Below are positions 51,801 to 63,795 of a DNA stretch of 64,000 bases, piece by piece; position 1 is the stretch's first letter; each line of letters begins with the position of its first letter. This stretch comes from Galbula dea (lineage: Eukaryota > Chordata > Aves > Piciformes > Galbulidae): assembly GCA_013399015.1 (NCBI GenBank), contig VWZX01000882.1, positions 124,001-188,000 on the forward strand, given 5' to 3'. Below the pieces are notes generated by a model. The model saw only the letters and a list, made by a program, of their open reading frames with translations. It made no database searches and was not told the origin of the DNA. The translations under genes and the position numbers were made by a program.

Positions 51801-53064
51801 AGCCACTCACCTGCAGTGCAAGGGCTGGTCACCTGGGAGGGGGGAGACTTACCACTTCATCATCTATCCACAGATGAAAAAGCAAATGATTTCCTTGGCC
51901 TTAACTGAAATGTTAAAGCCTGCACACCATCACCTGTGTTCCTGTAAGAACAGTGTTTCCTCAGATCAGAGCAGTGCTTCCTTGTGTGTCCTTACAGATA
52001 ATAACACCTTTAAAAAGCTTTGCTTTTTAACCAGACTCTGAACATGCTGTTACATTCTGTCTGCAGTTAAGCCCATTTAAACTCCCAAGTGCGCTCAGTG
52101 CTGCTGTTTTGAACTGATGATCACATCTCCCTTTTATTTTTGAAGGAAATTCAGTTCAAATTGATTTTTCATTTTCTATTTTTGTTTTTAATCTGCTCAC
52201 ACTGATGCCCAGGGAAAATTTTGAATGCTTCCCCATCACTTTTCCCACCAGCCAAGGAGGGAAATGCCTACCAGCAAGCCTTGCGAAGGGGATTCAAAGT
52301 CACAGGCTGCACTGTGCATTTTGTCTTGGTAAGTGTCCTCTTGCCTAACATTGAATAAGTTATGAAAAGGAATTTGCTTTTTTCTTTTCTTTCTGAAGGC
52401 AGATTCAGGGAGAGGTAACAGGATTGTGTGGGAATTTTGGGACTGTTACCAGTAAACCCAGGAAGATGTGGGGGTTACATTGCATTTGTGGTTTCTTGAG
52501 GTCCTGTCGTCTTCCTTCATTTTATGGTGTGGTGCTTGTTTTTGGTTTTTACCAGTTTCTCCTACTCTCAGCAAACTGTCCTGTGAATCTTCTAGTCCAT
52601 GTCTATTCTCCCACTGGAGTGTAGATATCCCTAATGGAAGTGGCAAGCCTCTCTAGATGTACTTTAAGACTCCTGCATACAACTACACATGTTCACTGAG
52701 ATCGCTTGCGAGACTTTCTCTGTCTCATCCACATAATCCATAACGTTCCTGAGATTGTTCACCAGCCTTTTCTAAAAGATTCCCAATTTTCCCATTTTAG
52801 GAGGAATCTAGTCCAAAAGCAGTGATCCACCAGGAGGCAGTATCTGTGAAAGCAGATGACACTGAGGAGATGCTGTCAGAGAAGGTTAAAGAAGCTGAGT
52901 GTCGGGCTTTTCCCATTGCCCTGCAGCTGGTGGCCAGCGGAGCAGTGCAGTTAGGAGCAGATGGTAAAACGTACTGGAAACGAGAGAGCCAAAGTCTGTG
53001 TCTCCAAGAAGAAAGGAGGGACTGCACATCCTCTTTCATGGCTCAAGAAAATGATGTTGTATAA
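33842..53064 (+). CDS. GART-like: GART paralog, inverted duplicate, intact 1,032-aa frame with altered active sites
   Basis: Homologue of trifunctional GART (GARS-AIRS-GART; de novo purine synthesis steps 2, 5 and 3, cytosol). Exons: 33842-33986, 34736-34831, 35489-35663, 37291-37402, 37839-37898, 38241-38366, 39071-39158, 39977-40062, 40178-40346, 42423-42654, 42790-42884, 43614-43723, 45672-45870, 46447-46698, 46985-47137, 48382-48588, 49379-49519, 49842-49972, 50885-51026, 52213-52328, 52801-53064. All borders are AG/GT, phases agree, and the sum is 3,099 bases with one terminal stop. GARS covers about residues 1-428, AIRS 430-795 and GART 800-1005. The nucleotide-binding start GSGGREHAL is kept. 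Catalytic motifs are changed in all three domains (see findings), and 23 residues follow the ancestral end YWK. It converges on the minus-strand GART. Inferred to be an expressed pseudoenzyme; expression is untested. Confidence 0.92.
39717..39905 (+). mobile_element. CR1 LINE fragment in intron 7 of the GART-like gene
   Basis: Contains the CR1 ORF2 tail passages AATGGTTTCAAACTGAAAGA, the GGAAGAAATTCCTTAAAGTG type segment and CACTGGAACAGGCTGCCCAG. About 190 bases, sense to the host gene and truncated at both ends. Confidence 0.85.
48590..49100 (-). mobile_element. CR1 LINE fragment directly after exon 16 of the GART-like gene
   Basis: Minus-strand frames read as CR1 ORF2: TNCILGCIKKKCGQKV, the HCVQLWSPQHKKDLNLLE passage and LGLFSLEKRRLT. 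Its plus-strand left end (ttctcttctccaggctgaac) begins within a few bases of the exon 16 donor at 48,588/48,589. It is absent from the corresponding intron of the other GART copy. Confidence 0.88.
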
Positions 53065-53296
53065 CCAGATTAAAAAGTGGCTTGCCCTCTGCTCATCTTT
53101 CCCCCCCTCCTCGATGCGCTTCTCTCTGAGTGAAGGCTTATCAGTGTCACAGGTTTCCCTTTTAAGCTGTGATTCTTTTCCCTTAACTTGCAGCTTTAGT
53201 TACATTCCTTTTGCAAAACTGGCAGTGGAAGCCAAGCTGTTATTTCAGATTTGGAACTTCTTGGTTCTGTTTCTTTCCCTGTAAAGGGGATGCAGT

Positions 53297-53302
53297 AATA
53301 AA
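53297..53302 (+). terminator. GART-like: Poly(A) signal AATAAA, proximal, GART-like
   Basis: Hexamer 233 bases after the stop, followed by an A-rich run and then GT-rich sequence. Confidence 0.5.
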
Positions 53303-53737
53303 AAAGAGAGAAAAAAAAAAGAAGTTCTTGTTTTGCTGTTACACATAGTGGACTAGTAAGGGACATACTGAATATCTCGCTCTTGGCTATATCAGGCTGT
53401 TTGAGGGCATGAATCAGCTCCTCTTAAAAAGCCTACATTTTTTTTCTCTTTAATGTGTAGCTAGTGGTGTTTCATTAGGCAGGGAGAAAAATTCAGTTCC
53501 CTCACTGAAAGCTGTATTTGTCTCTTGCACTTCAATGACTGGAGCAAGGAACGCGGTGGTTTTTGGTTGGGTTTTTACTAGGAAGAACTGTAACAAGGCA
53601 AGATTAACAAATGTTTGGTAAATAATTTTTATGATAAACACCTTGCTTAGTTTGCTTTTGGTCTGTTGTAACTGTAGTAACTTCCTGTTGTGTATTATTT
53701 GAATTGCATAGTGGGCATGACTGGATGTTCTAAACTT

Positions 53738-53743
53738 AATAAA
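53738..53743 (+). terminator. GART-like: Poly(A) signal AATAAA, distal, GART-like
   Basis: Second hexamer, about 670 bases after the stop, with TG-rich sequence downstream (gttattgtgctctgat). It has the better downstream element of the two. Confidence 0.55.
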
Positions 53744-53749
53744 ATGTTG

Positions 53750-54735
53750 AAAGAGAATAGGGTGCTAGTTATTGTGCTCTGATAGGTCTCCAGGTGATCA
53801 TCACAGTATTGAACAACTCTCTAATTGTCTCTGGCATCTCTTGAGACTTGTTTGGTGATAGTCAACTAATCTATTTATCTTTTTACGGACTAGTAACTGA
53901 AGCAAAGCTATGTAAAATCCAATTCGCAGTGAAATTTCTTTCTATGCTTTTGCAGAAATACAGATAGGTGCTTAAATCCCATTTGGCATCACCTTAGATG
54001 GCAAAATACCTCAGTCTTGCTCAAGCTGTCTGTGATGGAATGAGGTACTGGATTTGGAGGGCCTAGGGCTGTTGCTGTTGGCCTTTCTGGCAGTGATCAA
54101 ACTGCTCTAATCAATAATGTTATATTTATTAACTGTATAGGTAGTGATTTCACCCCCAGCAGCCTTACTTCTTCTAACGTGCAAGTTAAATTAAGTACAA
54201 TTTCTCTTGGCTTGCAAAATGATTCCTTTGTTATGATTAAGGCACTGAGCTTGGGTGAGCTGAACACCTACCAGAGCTAGACACTCCCCACATCTTGTGC
54301 ATTCTCACCCAGACAGGTGCAGCCCTGGTGGGCAGTTTGCTTGCAGAGAAGGCTCTAGTGTGGGAGGGAGGTTTGTACAGAGAAATGCTGGGATGAAGAC
54401 TTAGCTTTTATTCTTTGCCCTTTGCAAGCAAGTTAAATTTGACCATGTCATTTTCCTCAGTGTTGCCTGAGCTTGATCCTCAGTGACAAATGCTGACAGG
54501 AATATTTTGTCAGCCAGTTTCTTCATCACAGACTCTCTGGCCACAGAAACAGGAAGGTCACCACACTCTGTGAATCATTCCTAACATGCAGGATTGCACA
54601 CATCTGTAACCTCACAAACTGATTTACAGTTGCTGCACTGTAGACCAAGCTAAATTCTCTTTCACAAACTCCTCCTCCACCTTATACCCATCCTAATGAA
54701 ATTCCAAGGGAAGATTTTGATATTTAATTTTTTTA
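53750..54735. other. Spacer between the two convergent GART genes
   Basis: About 1 kb between the likely poly(A) sites of the two genes. No gene, repeat family or long open frame recognised. Confidence 0.5.
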
Positions 54736-54737
54736 AC

Positions 54738-54753
54738 TTTATTAGACTTTATT
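54738..54753 (-). terminator. GART: Paired poly(A) hexamers of GART (minus strand)
   Basis: Two AATAAA hexamers on the minus strand, at 54738-54743 and 54748-54753. Another, at about 55,024-55,029, lies closer to the stop. They would give a 3' UTR of about 0.9-1.2 kb. Confidence 0.45.
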
Positions 54754-55949
54754 TCAAATCCAAATTGAGATTACATCAACGTGGAAGTACCAGAAGGACA
54801 TCAGTGCACAGAATACAAATCAGGTCTCTGTATGAAAGGGGAGCTCTAAAACATACACAACAAGCTTCATTCACCTGCTTCTGGTGTGCATGGGGGGAAA
54901 TTTGATTACTTTAGTAAATACACCAGAATGTTTTCACAACTAAACTAAACCAATAGAAGAAAAACAGCTGCTTGATCACAAGAGTTGAGCTGTGCAAAAA
55001 AACCTGGTTTTGGAATGCTAACATTTATTTACTGGGTTTCCAGCAGTATTATTTCAAGTGAAAATGCTGGTCCAACAATAAAGGCACTTCAGCAGAATTT
55101 CTGAAGAATGTCTTGCAATCCAAGAACAAATTTTGTGTCTAGTTCTAACTCCCTTTCTCCTCATTCAACAAAAACCCCAAGAAACCTCTTTTGGCTCTGA
55201 ACAAATCCCTGAGGGGAATTCATAGTGGATTCACATGGGGGGGTTGCCCAAGGGCAAAGGGTGAGCAGACGTTTAATTCTATTTAGCACCTGATTGATTT
55301 CATTCCAGTATTTTGAAATTACAAGGTATGTCCAGAATCTGGGTCAGACAAGATCTACCAATAGTAAACCAGAAAGGATATGGAAACAAAACATCCATTA
55401 TCTGCAGGAAGAGTTAGTGTTTTGAGAGGCCAAACACTATTTTGGATAGAGATTTTTAAGAGTAAAGTTTTTTTGCCTTTAGCTGTCTCTTCCCTTGTAC
55501 TAGTTCTGTTACTTTTCCTCACAAACACTTCGCAGCACAAGAGAATCCTCTGTTACAGTCTGTATGTTAAGAGTAATACTGATGTTCCTAAGTCAACCTC
55601 AGAGATACTCTGATCTCTCTGTAACTAACTGACTGGTTTTGTGTTTGTTAAGAAAGTGATTGAGAACAAAAACACTGGCCAAAGAAATTATTATAATTAG
55701 GACATGTAACAGAGCCAGTGCTGAAACTACTGAGAAAAGCCTCCTGCTTTAATATTCCTATTTGTGGCTTTCTCTGGACTTGACTTTGAATCTTTAACCA
55801 TTTGAGTGAGAACAGGACATGGTAAACATCCTATGGAAAACACTTGGTGAAGAAAATACAGTGTGTGTGTTATTAGGCAGTGAGCTCTGCTTTGATGAAT
55901 TAAGGCACCCCAGCTGTCCCATCTGAGGATGGTTGCAGACATGCTGCTC

Positions 55950-58900
55950 CTACTTCCAGTAGATCTTGCCAGCTTCCCCCACCTGTACAGCCCCACTGGC
56001 GACGAGCTGCAGTGCAGCTGGGAAGGCTCTGTGCTCGGCCTCCTTCACCCGTTCGGACAGGGTCTCCACTGTGTCACCAATCTTTACTGGAACTGCCTCT
56101 TGGAAAATGATTGCTCCAGCATCAACTTCCTCCTGTAAAAGCAAGAGCCAGAAAGTCTCTATGCCTGAAAGAGGAGAAGAAGGGGCTCTGCTATATGACA
56201 ATGAAAGTAATCCAGCTGCCAAGGGGATCTCTTTATCATATATTTATTACAGGAAACATGAAATCTGGCTAATGTGAGGAGTGCAGAACAGATGCTGGCA
56301 CTCATGCTGCCCTCTGAGGAACTTACAGAATCACAGGGTTCAAAGAAAAAGAGGAGGCAGGCAGAACTCCAGTGGGTAACATTTCTGCTACAGAAAATAA
56401 CAAAAGCCATGTTAACTGGGGACAGGGTAGGGTAAATTAGACAAAACAATGACATTTAAATTCAGAAGAGTGAATTAGCTCAGCCTTGGCAGAGAGACAC
56501 ACTAGAGGACCCAGCAGATCTGTCTTTTACATGTTAATGAGGCAGATCCCTGCTGATCAGTTATTGTTTCTCAGTACATTGCCACACAGAGAAGAAACCT
56601 CAAGTCATATACTGGAGAAAGGAATGTAATTATTCTTTCTGTCTGGAAAAATAATTTTTTGTCTCGTTTTTCCAAGAGAAAGCAAAAACCATGAGAACAT
56701 ATTTCAGGAGCAGTGGAAAAGGGGAGGATAATCTGAAGAATGCAGAGAAGAGAGGAGACTAGTTATTGTCAGCCATAAGAACTGAACAAGATGGAAAAAT
56801 ACTCCCTGAATGGCTAAAAATATGCATCTTCCAGGCTGAGAGATCACTGGCTTTTGTTTTCTTAGTTTTTGACTAACAGAAACTATTATTAGATTTTTCT
56901 CTGTTCCCACAAACACTGGATTACTTCTTACCAAATCTAAGCTTCTTGTGCCATTTCCAGTGCTGTGGGGTTGGGTTTTTAGTTTTTCTTTTTTTTCCCC
57001 CCCCCCTTCTTTTTTGTTTTTCTTGGAAGCAACAGATAAGGAAAGTTGTACAATAAAATCTAAGAACTTGGTGCTGTATAGTAATAAAGGTTTTAAGTCA
57101 CCAAAGTCCTTATATGAACCAGTATCCCCACTCCAACTGGTGGAAGGCAGCAGTGGGATGCTTAGGGAAGGAAGAAGTTATAAATGAACAAAGGAGAAAA
57201 GGCAATTCAGTTGATGGTGTAAGGGTGCTCCAAGCAAGCTCTGAGGCAAAAATCCCAAGACTAATGAATTATAGAGTTAAAGGGAGGGAGAAAGAAGTAC
57301 TTACAGCTACAAAGTGCACAGTACAGCCTGTGACTCGGACTCCAGCTTCTAACACCAATTTGTGGGCATTTGCTCCTTTAAAAGAAGGCAGTAGAGATGG
57401 GTGGATGTTCAGGATTTTTCCTGGAAAATAGTAAGTGAGGTCATTGTCTTTTAGGATTCAGCCTTACCAGAGTGTTAAAAGTACCATCATCAACAGAGGA
57501 ACAAAACACAAAGCTTTTGCACGCACTTAGTTTTTGATAATACTGAGAGATTACCAGCCCAAAGCTTTTCTGAATGTCTTGCTATTTCAGAAACACCAAA
57601 GACAGCAATCAGTTGCAATTAAACAATTAATTGCACAGGTAAAGCATATTTATCCAGTGACTAATAATTATTAACTTTTTGGTGTAGGTGTCCTTTCTCT
57701 CAGCATCTGGTTCTTCTCTTCTTTGTTCATAAGCAAAATCCTCTTTCCTACAAACTCAGCACCCAGAAGAAACTGGGTGCAGTTTCAAGTGATGTAACAG
57801 ACCTTCAGTGACAAGGCAAAAATGCTTTAGCCTGGACTTTTCCTCCACACCTGTTTTGGCTTAATAAAAGACAACAGCTGCTTATATAGGAGCCCTTCTC
57901 TCTGCCCTTCTGAAAAGCACCTGTCTAACACTACTTTCCACGTGGAAAGTTGGCTAGGGGAACCTGAAATTGATAATGTAACCTCTAATGCTCAGATGTG
58001 ACCCAGGTTATAACCCTGGGAAGCCTGTACCTTACATTTCCCTTATAAGAGAAAACATATGCCCAAGTTCCTACCTAACTGTAAAGGGAGAGTGGCTGCC
58101 CATGACCACTACAGCCACGTGATAGTTAAAGCATCAGAAAACCTTCTCTCTTCTGGCAGTGTTTCCCTGTCTGCTTCTAATAGGTCTGTGACAACTTCTC
58201 CTGCTCATTCTGGTCCAGAGTGAGGTCAAAAGGTGCTTGACAGCCCTAGGTCTTACCTTAGATTCAGTATGAACCCTTACAGGACAAAACAAAAGAGTGG
58301 CCGTCGCTACTATTTATACCCCAGTATGCTATGCCCACGCTGGCTCCACATGCCTCCTGCTTAGGAAGGCTGTATGTCATCAGGATTGACTGAACACCAC
58401 CTAAATGCCAACCAGTGAGACTGAGCATGCTGGCAGAGGCAGCACCGTACCAAAATAGAGACTTAGGACTTTGCAATGTGAAGTGAAGGCCATTTCTGGC
58501 AACACCATATGAAACCTGCACTCTCACTGCAATAACTCAAGCAGATACTGACCTGTGTGACTTAAAGAGGCAAATGTATTGACTGGTCTTAAGTATCTCA
58601 GGTGTGGTTTGTATCTCAAAAATACCCTTTTTAAGCATCAACATCCCTCTGCCTGCTGCTTGAGCAAAAAAGTTCTGAGGAGAGCGTGCTGAAAACACAC
58701 TGCACTTCTGTCTTGAGTTTCCACAGTTTCTCATTACAGTACTGTCAGAAAATGCTCTAAAGGAATGTGGTTCTCTATTTGCTGGGTTTTGGTTTGGTTT
58801 TTAATCTGTCCTTTATGTTAACATTCAAAACTAACTCAGAGCTGTTAAGCAAGAAGAAGCTTCAGAACCAATTTCACACTCTATGTCCTTGTGACTGCAA

Positions 58901-59536
58901 AAGAAAGAAAAAGTAACAGCTTCTAAGAGAGCAGCAACAGGAATTGATTACTTGTGGATAATTTAGGGGAGTCAATGCATAAGTGTGGCTGGGTCAGAGT
59001 TTTACAGCAGGCTCCTGTTAACTACCACAGAACCCTGAGCTGAACTGAGTGTTTGACCTAACTGAAAAATAGAGAGCTCAGGTAGGTATCTGTTTCCAAG
59101 CTCAGTTCAGTGCTGGACATTTAAAACAATGAGTTAACCATCCTGTACTGAAGAAAGTCTTTCCTTTTGCTCTTGGGCCAGTCACACACACAGTGCAAAT
59201 CCTGCACTGTGCAGAGCAATGCCACTAAAACAGAGGGAACAGTTGCCTCCTAGGAATACCTGGTTTGCTTCACTGATTTTAAAGAGAGGTTTGAAAAGTA
59301 GTTCAGGTGCAAAAGATTTGTGTCATAAACACACCCAAAAGTCACCATGTGAACAATAAAGGCCACACAAAGAGCTGCAATGTATAGCCTGTAACTGGTA
59401 TGAGGAAGAACTAATTTAAGTAACCATGACTGAACCCAGAGCAGAGCAGTGAGAGGAGCAGCTGCCTCTGTATGATTCAGGACTGAAAGAAAAGGAAAAG
59501 AGATAGAAGAGGAACATGTATCTATGTAAGATACTG

Positions 59537-59568
<32 letters not shown>

Positions 59569-62500
59569 CACAGTAAGTAAATACAGTATCAATGTAACAA
59601 CTGGGGGAAGGAGAACAGCCATTGAAGTAGGCAGCAGGTGCTACCAGCCTTTAAGAAAGACCTGGCAAAACTGTAAAACATGACCAGAATGCAGACACTG
59701 TGAACACTCTGGACAAAAAAGAGCTGGATCTGCCAGTGAAACAAGCCACCCTCGGATTCAGATAGCTTCTGGGGTGTCTGACCAGAAGACTAGCAAGGTC
59801 TTGTTAACAGGAACTCCAAACTGCTGCCCAGTTTTACTGTTTTATAAGCAGCCAAAGCAGGTCATCTGTTAGGGGAATAAATTCTCAGTGGCTGGATGCT
59901 CAACTCCTCCCAGTCAACACCTACTGCTTAGGCAACAATTTGCCCTGCACATCAGGTTTGCAGAGGTCTAAAGTCTTCACAGCCTTAATTTAAATTTTTT
60001 TCTGATAAATGAAAGTCTACAAGAGCTGCTTTTTTCCCTTGGCTTCCTTAAAGCTCTACAGAAATGACTGAGGGAAGGGGAAAAATATTGCCTTTTTCTT
60101 TCTCATCCTTTTCCTTAGAAGCTGGCAAGAGTCTAGTTTCCTGCAAATCCAGAATTACTATGGTCCCTTGTCTAGATTTTCCCCATTTTCTTTTTCCTGG
60201 GAATAATCTATAAAATTCCTTGTTTTACAGTGCAGACACTCCTCTCCTGTGCTTACCTTCCCATTTCTTGACAAAAGGACCTGACAGGATCCGCATAAAT
60301 CCGGCGAGACAGATCAGCTCAACTGAGAATTCCCCAAGGACCTTGTCAACTGCACTGTCAAACTCCAGGCGACTGTCATACAATTTATGGTCAATAACCT
60401 GTGATAACCCACGAGGCAAAGAAACAGGGACATGATCTTAATTTAATCTCACTGGAACAATAAACAAAAGACCAAGTAAATCTCCACGTGTGGCTCAAGT
60501 TGGGTGCATGTCTACAGCAAGAACGGTTCATCAGCTCATGTAGCTCACAGATAAACATGCAGACTTTATTCTTACTCACTCTGAGCAATCAGCAGAATAA
60601 ACAAGAGTTTTGTTTTAGCAGGCCCACAGCTGTAGGCCCCAGCATTTTGACACAATTGAACAGCCTACAAATGTATGTCACTAAGACAGCCTGAAGTTGT
60701 ACAATTATTTCACTCAATTTAGGGCCTCTGATGGCTTTAGCAGTTGAACCTTGCCAAAAATTGCATCACAAAACCTTGAAAGAAAGGATAATCATGAACT
60801 CATAAAACTGCCCCTACTGCATATAGTTAATACACTTCACTTATGTACTTTCCATCTAGGATACCTCCCCTAATTTAAACAGGAAGAAGGCAGCACTGCA
60901 TAACTTAAAATATCCACAGTCTTTTAAATAAAAGGACCTGTTAATCCTTATCACACTTAACCATGGCAGTTTTGAAACAAACAGAACTGGTTGGCTGAAA
61001 AGGTGGCAGAGGCCACTAGAAACAGAGTCCAGCTCAACAGTGGGCTGCATCCTGCCAGGAATTACCAGGTAATAACCAGCATGGCATGTACTTACTCCCC
61101 AGTACCTCTGTTTCACCACTCACTCTCCACCTTAACTGCTGAGACCATCAGCTCTCCCACACTATATTTTTTTCCTCATTATATTTGTTCTTTCCCTGCA
61201 TACCATGGGCATATTTTACTTGTGATCTTTGTGTACTCCCAATAAGAGACAGCAGTGCTAACATTTGGATCCTGCTGCTACTGAAGTTAATAACAAAGCT
61301 TGCACTGGGCCAAAATCTTCCCTATGCCTGTAGTTATCAGTGAAAAGTGACTCTAAAATGCTTCTAAGTCAGAACAGAAGCATTTCCATGTCTGTAACAC
61401 AAATCACTTCACAAAGGGTAATGCAATGCAGCACTGGATCTGACACTAAGAGAAACAGCTTGCTCTGAATGAATCCTGGAGAGCCTGAAGCAATGCCCAG
61501 GGAGTCAGTGGAAGGTTCCATTGAGTCTGACCTCTCTATTTCATTCAAATGAACTACTGCATCTGATTAGCATGTAATTTTAACATTAAATTCAGATAAA
61601 AGAGCTTGTTACTTTAATGTAAATGCACTACAGTTAAGTAAATGGCAAAGTTTAAACTGTAACTGTGAAAGTTTCATGCTGGTTAAATATAATGACTGTT
61701 CCCAAGACCATCAGGATTGCTGGCAGAATCTCTGAGAAGGAGGAATGATTTTTGCTTCCCAAGTTAGGTAGTTTGCCCAAGGGTGCAAAGTTCATGACAG
61801 ACTACAAAAGAAAAGCTCAGGCTTCCTACCAAACCATCTCCTACCCTAGTAGAACTCATCACCTGATAGTATCTTCCTGTCATAGTCAGAGCTAATGATG
61901 GCTAGTACTATAAAGCTGAGAAATACTTACCCTTGTAGGAATACCAGCTCTTTCAGCTTTCCTTAACCCCTCCACACCAGCTTTGTTAGAAACAACAAGA
62001 ACTATTTGTGCAAAACTGGTGGGCTTCTTTGTGCTGTTGATGAGGGCTTCCAGGTTTGTGCCTATGAGTGAAAAAAATAATAAGTATCACATTGCTCCTG
62101 GAGAATAAACACAGTTAACAGCTAGAAGGTGTTTTAAATAAGCAGCAATGTGGGTGAGACCCAATCCAAAAACCACTGATGTTAACAATAATCCTTTTTA
62201 ATGGATCTTATTGGGAACTGAATTTGACAGTTGGAGGCAAGAGGGCTTTAACTACTACTTAAATTTGTAAACTGTAATTTAGGAAGTTGGAATGATGGTT
62301 TATTTCTTAGCAAGTGAGAATACTGGAAGCCCTAGGAGTGACTATATAGGAAGAAGAAATTCTGATCTTCTGATCTATTTGTGAAATAATGCTGCTGTCC
62401 CTACAGTGCAACACAGTGGTTACCTCAGTCTGGAGACATGCAGAGATTTGTAGATGAAAAGAACACAGGTGTGATTCATAGTCAATTTGCAGCAGAGGTT

Positions 62501-63350
62501 AAAGATCATTCTGTTTGTGACTGAACTTAATCCAAGGGCAAAATTTATTCTGCCTGTTACTGAAAGCCTGCTAGAAGCCTATCAGAACCTCCATGGAGAA
62601 CTGCAAGGACTTAGCAGATTTTAAACCTAAACTGAAGTTTCTTTTTCAATAGTCTGTTTTACACTGTAGGAAAGAATATAACTCTCACCTGTTCCAGAGA
62701 TGAGGACAGCAACTTTCACTTTGTTTGTTTGGATTTTGCCTTGGATATGGCTGTGCACAGACAGTGACCTATTTGCTTGCAAGGCTCGAAGTAGATTATG
62801 GACTTTAACTTGGGCAGAGCCTGAACAATACAAGGAAAAAAACCCACAAAATAAACCAACATGTAAATAAAGGCAGAAAGAGAGAGAGGAGAAAAGCACC
62901 CATGAAAAGAGATTAATGGCACTGCTTTACTTCTCATTATTTATTTATAGTTCTGGTGACATCTGACATTGCTAAGCACATGGTCTGTGGACTCAGACTG
63001 AAGTTGTGAGGACTGTCACTTTAATACCCTGTGCAAAAAAAACCAATGAAGGTGTCAAGAGATTTTCAGCTAACCTCCATGGAGAATCACCAGCTGAGGG
63101 ATTTAGCACTGTTGGTTTTTTTACAGGAAAATGAAAGTTTAATAACCTTTCTGTAGGGAGACAACTTTCCCAATCAGCCAGGCTGCCTCATGTCTCTGTG
63201 TGTCCTTGAGGACCTGCTGAGCCAGCTCCTTCTGCACTACCAGGACAGCACCAATCCCACAGTTAAATGTCCGTGTCATTTCCTCCTCAGAGAGGTTCCC
63301 TTCTTTATGGAGCCAGCAAAAGATTTCAGGAATCTTCCAGGTAAGAGCAT
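55950..63350 (-). CDS. GART: GART, trifunctional purine synthesis enzyme, 3' six coding exons (partial)
   Basis: Last part of GARS-AIRS-GART; the part in view is the AIRS end and the whole glycinamide ribonucleotide transformylase domain, which uses 10-formyl-THF to formylate GAR in the cytosol. Minus-strand exons: 63350-63147, 62820-62689, 62061-61931, 60398-60257, 57420-57305, 56132-55950, all AG/GT with matching phase. Exon 1 in view is AIRS (DALTWKIPEIFCWL...FNCGIGAVLVV). GART proper starts at KVKVAVLISGTG. The catalytic Asn and His (ILNIHPSLLPSFKG) and Asp (EEVDAG) are present, so the enzyme should be active. The stop TAG directly follows GKIYWK, as in other vertebrates. Orientation matches conserved synteny with DNAJC28. 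The GARS and most AIRS exons lie to the right of the window. Confidence 0.95.
59537..59571. repeat. (TA)n microsatellite with CA ends
   Basis: Run of alternating T and A interrupted once by a C, inside a GART intron. Likely length-variable. Confidence 0.85.
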
Positions 63351-63795
63351 CTGAAGAGAAATGAAGAGTGGAAATTGTTACCAATGGACACAAACCAAAA
63401 TTATTAGGGTATTAAGAGGCAAGATCTGGATGGAACACACAAAGTCTCACAGCAGCACTGAGTAAAATTGACTTCTATGCACAGTAACAAGGATAACAGC
63501 TCTCTCTGGATTACTTTTAAAGTTGTATCATTTTTGCAAGTATGGATAGAGTTTTCTAAAAAATCCAGCACCAAACACCATCAAGGGAAGTGAATTCAAT
63601 GAGTAGCAGTCTTAACACTGTGAAGAGTTTTGACCAGCTCTGGTTCAGGCACAAGGAGAAATACTGCCATAACGCAGAAGAAACCCCAAACATTTCTAGA
63701 CAGACAATTCAGGCTCTAATTCAGTTGACATGGCCCCATGTATACAAGCCTCCACATCAATCCATATCAACATGGGGATGTTTAACCATAGAGTG

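Larger units (their letters stand above)
53065..53743 (+). other. GART-like: 3' UTR of the GART-like gene
   Basis: Non-coding sequence after the stop, ending at one of two canonical hexamers. It shows no visible similarity to the 3' flank of the minus-strand GART. Confidence 0.6.

Noticed and set aside
33842..53064. The plus-strand GART copy as a processed (retro-)pseudogene
   Set aside because: It has 20 introns in the expected positions and an intact frame, so it arose by DNA duplication.
33842..63350. The GART pair as a false duplication of the assembly
   Set aside because: The copies differ at many residues, have unrelated introns and differ in repeat content; haplotype duplication would be nearly identical.
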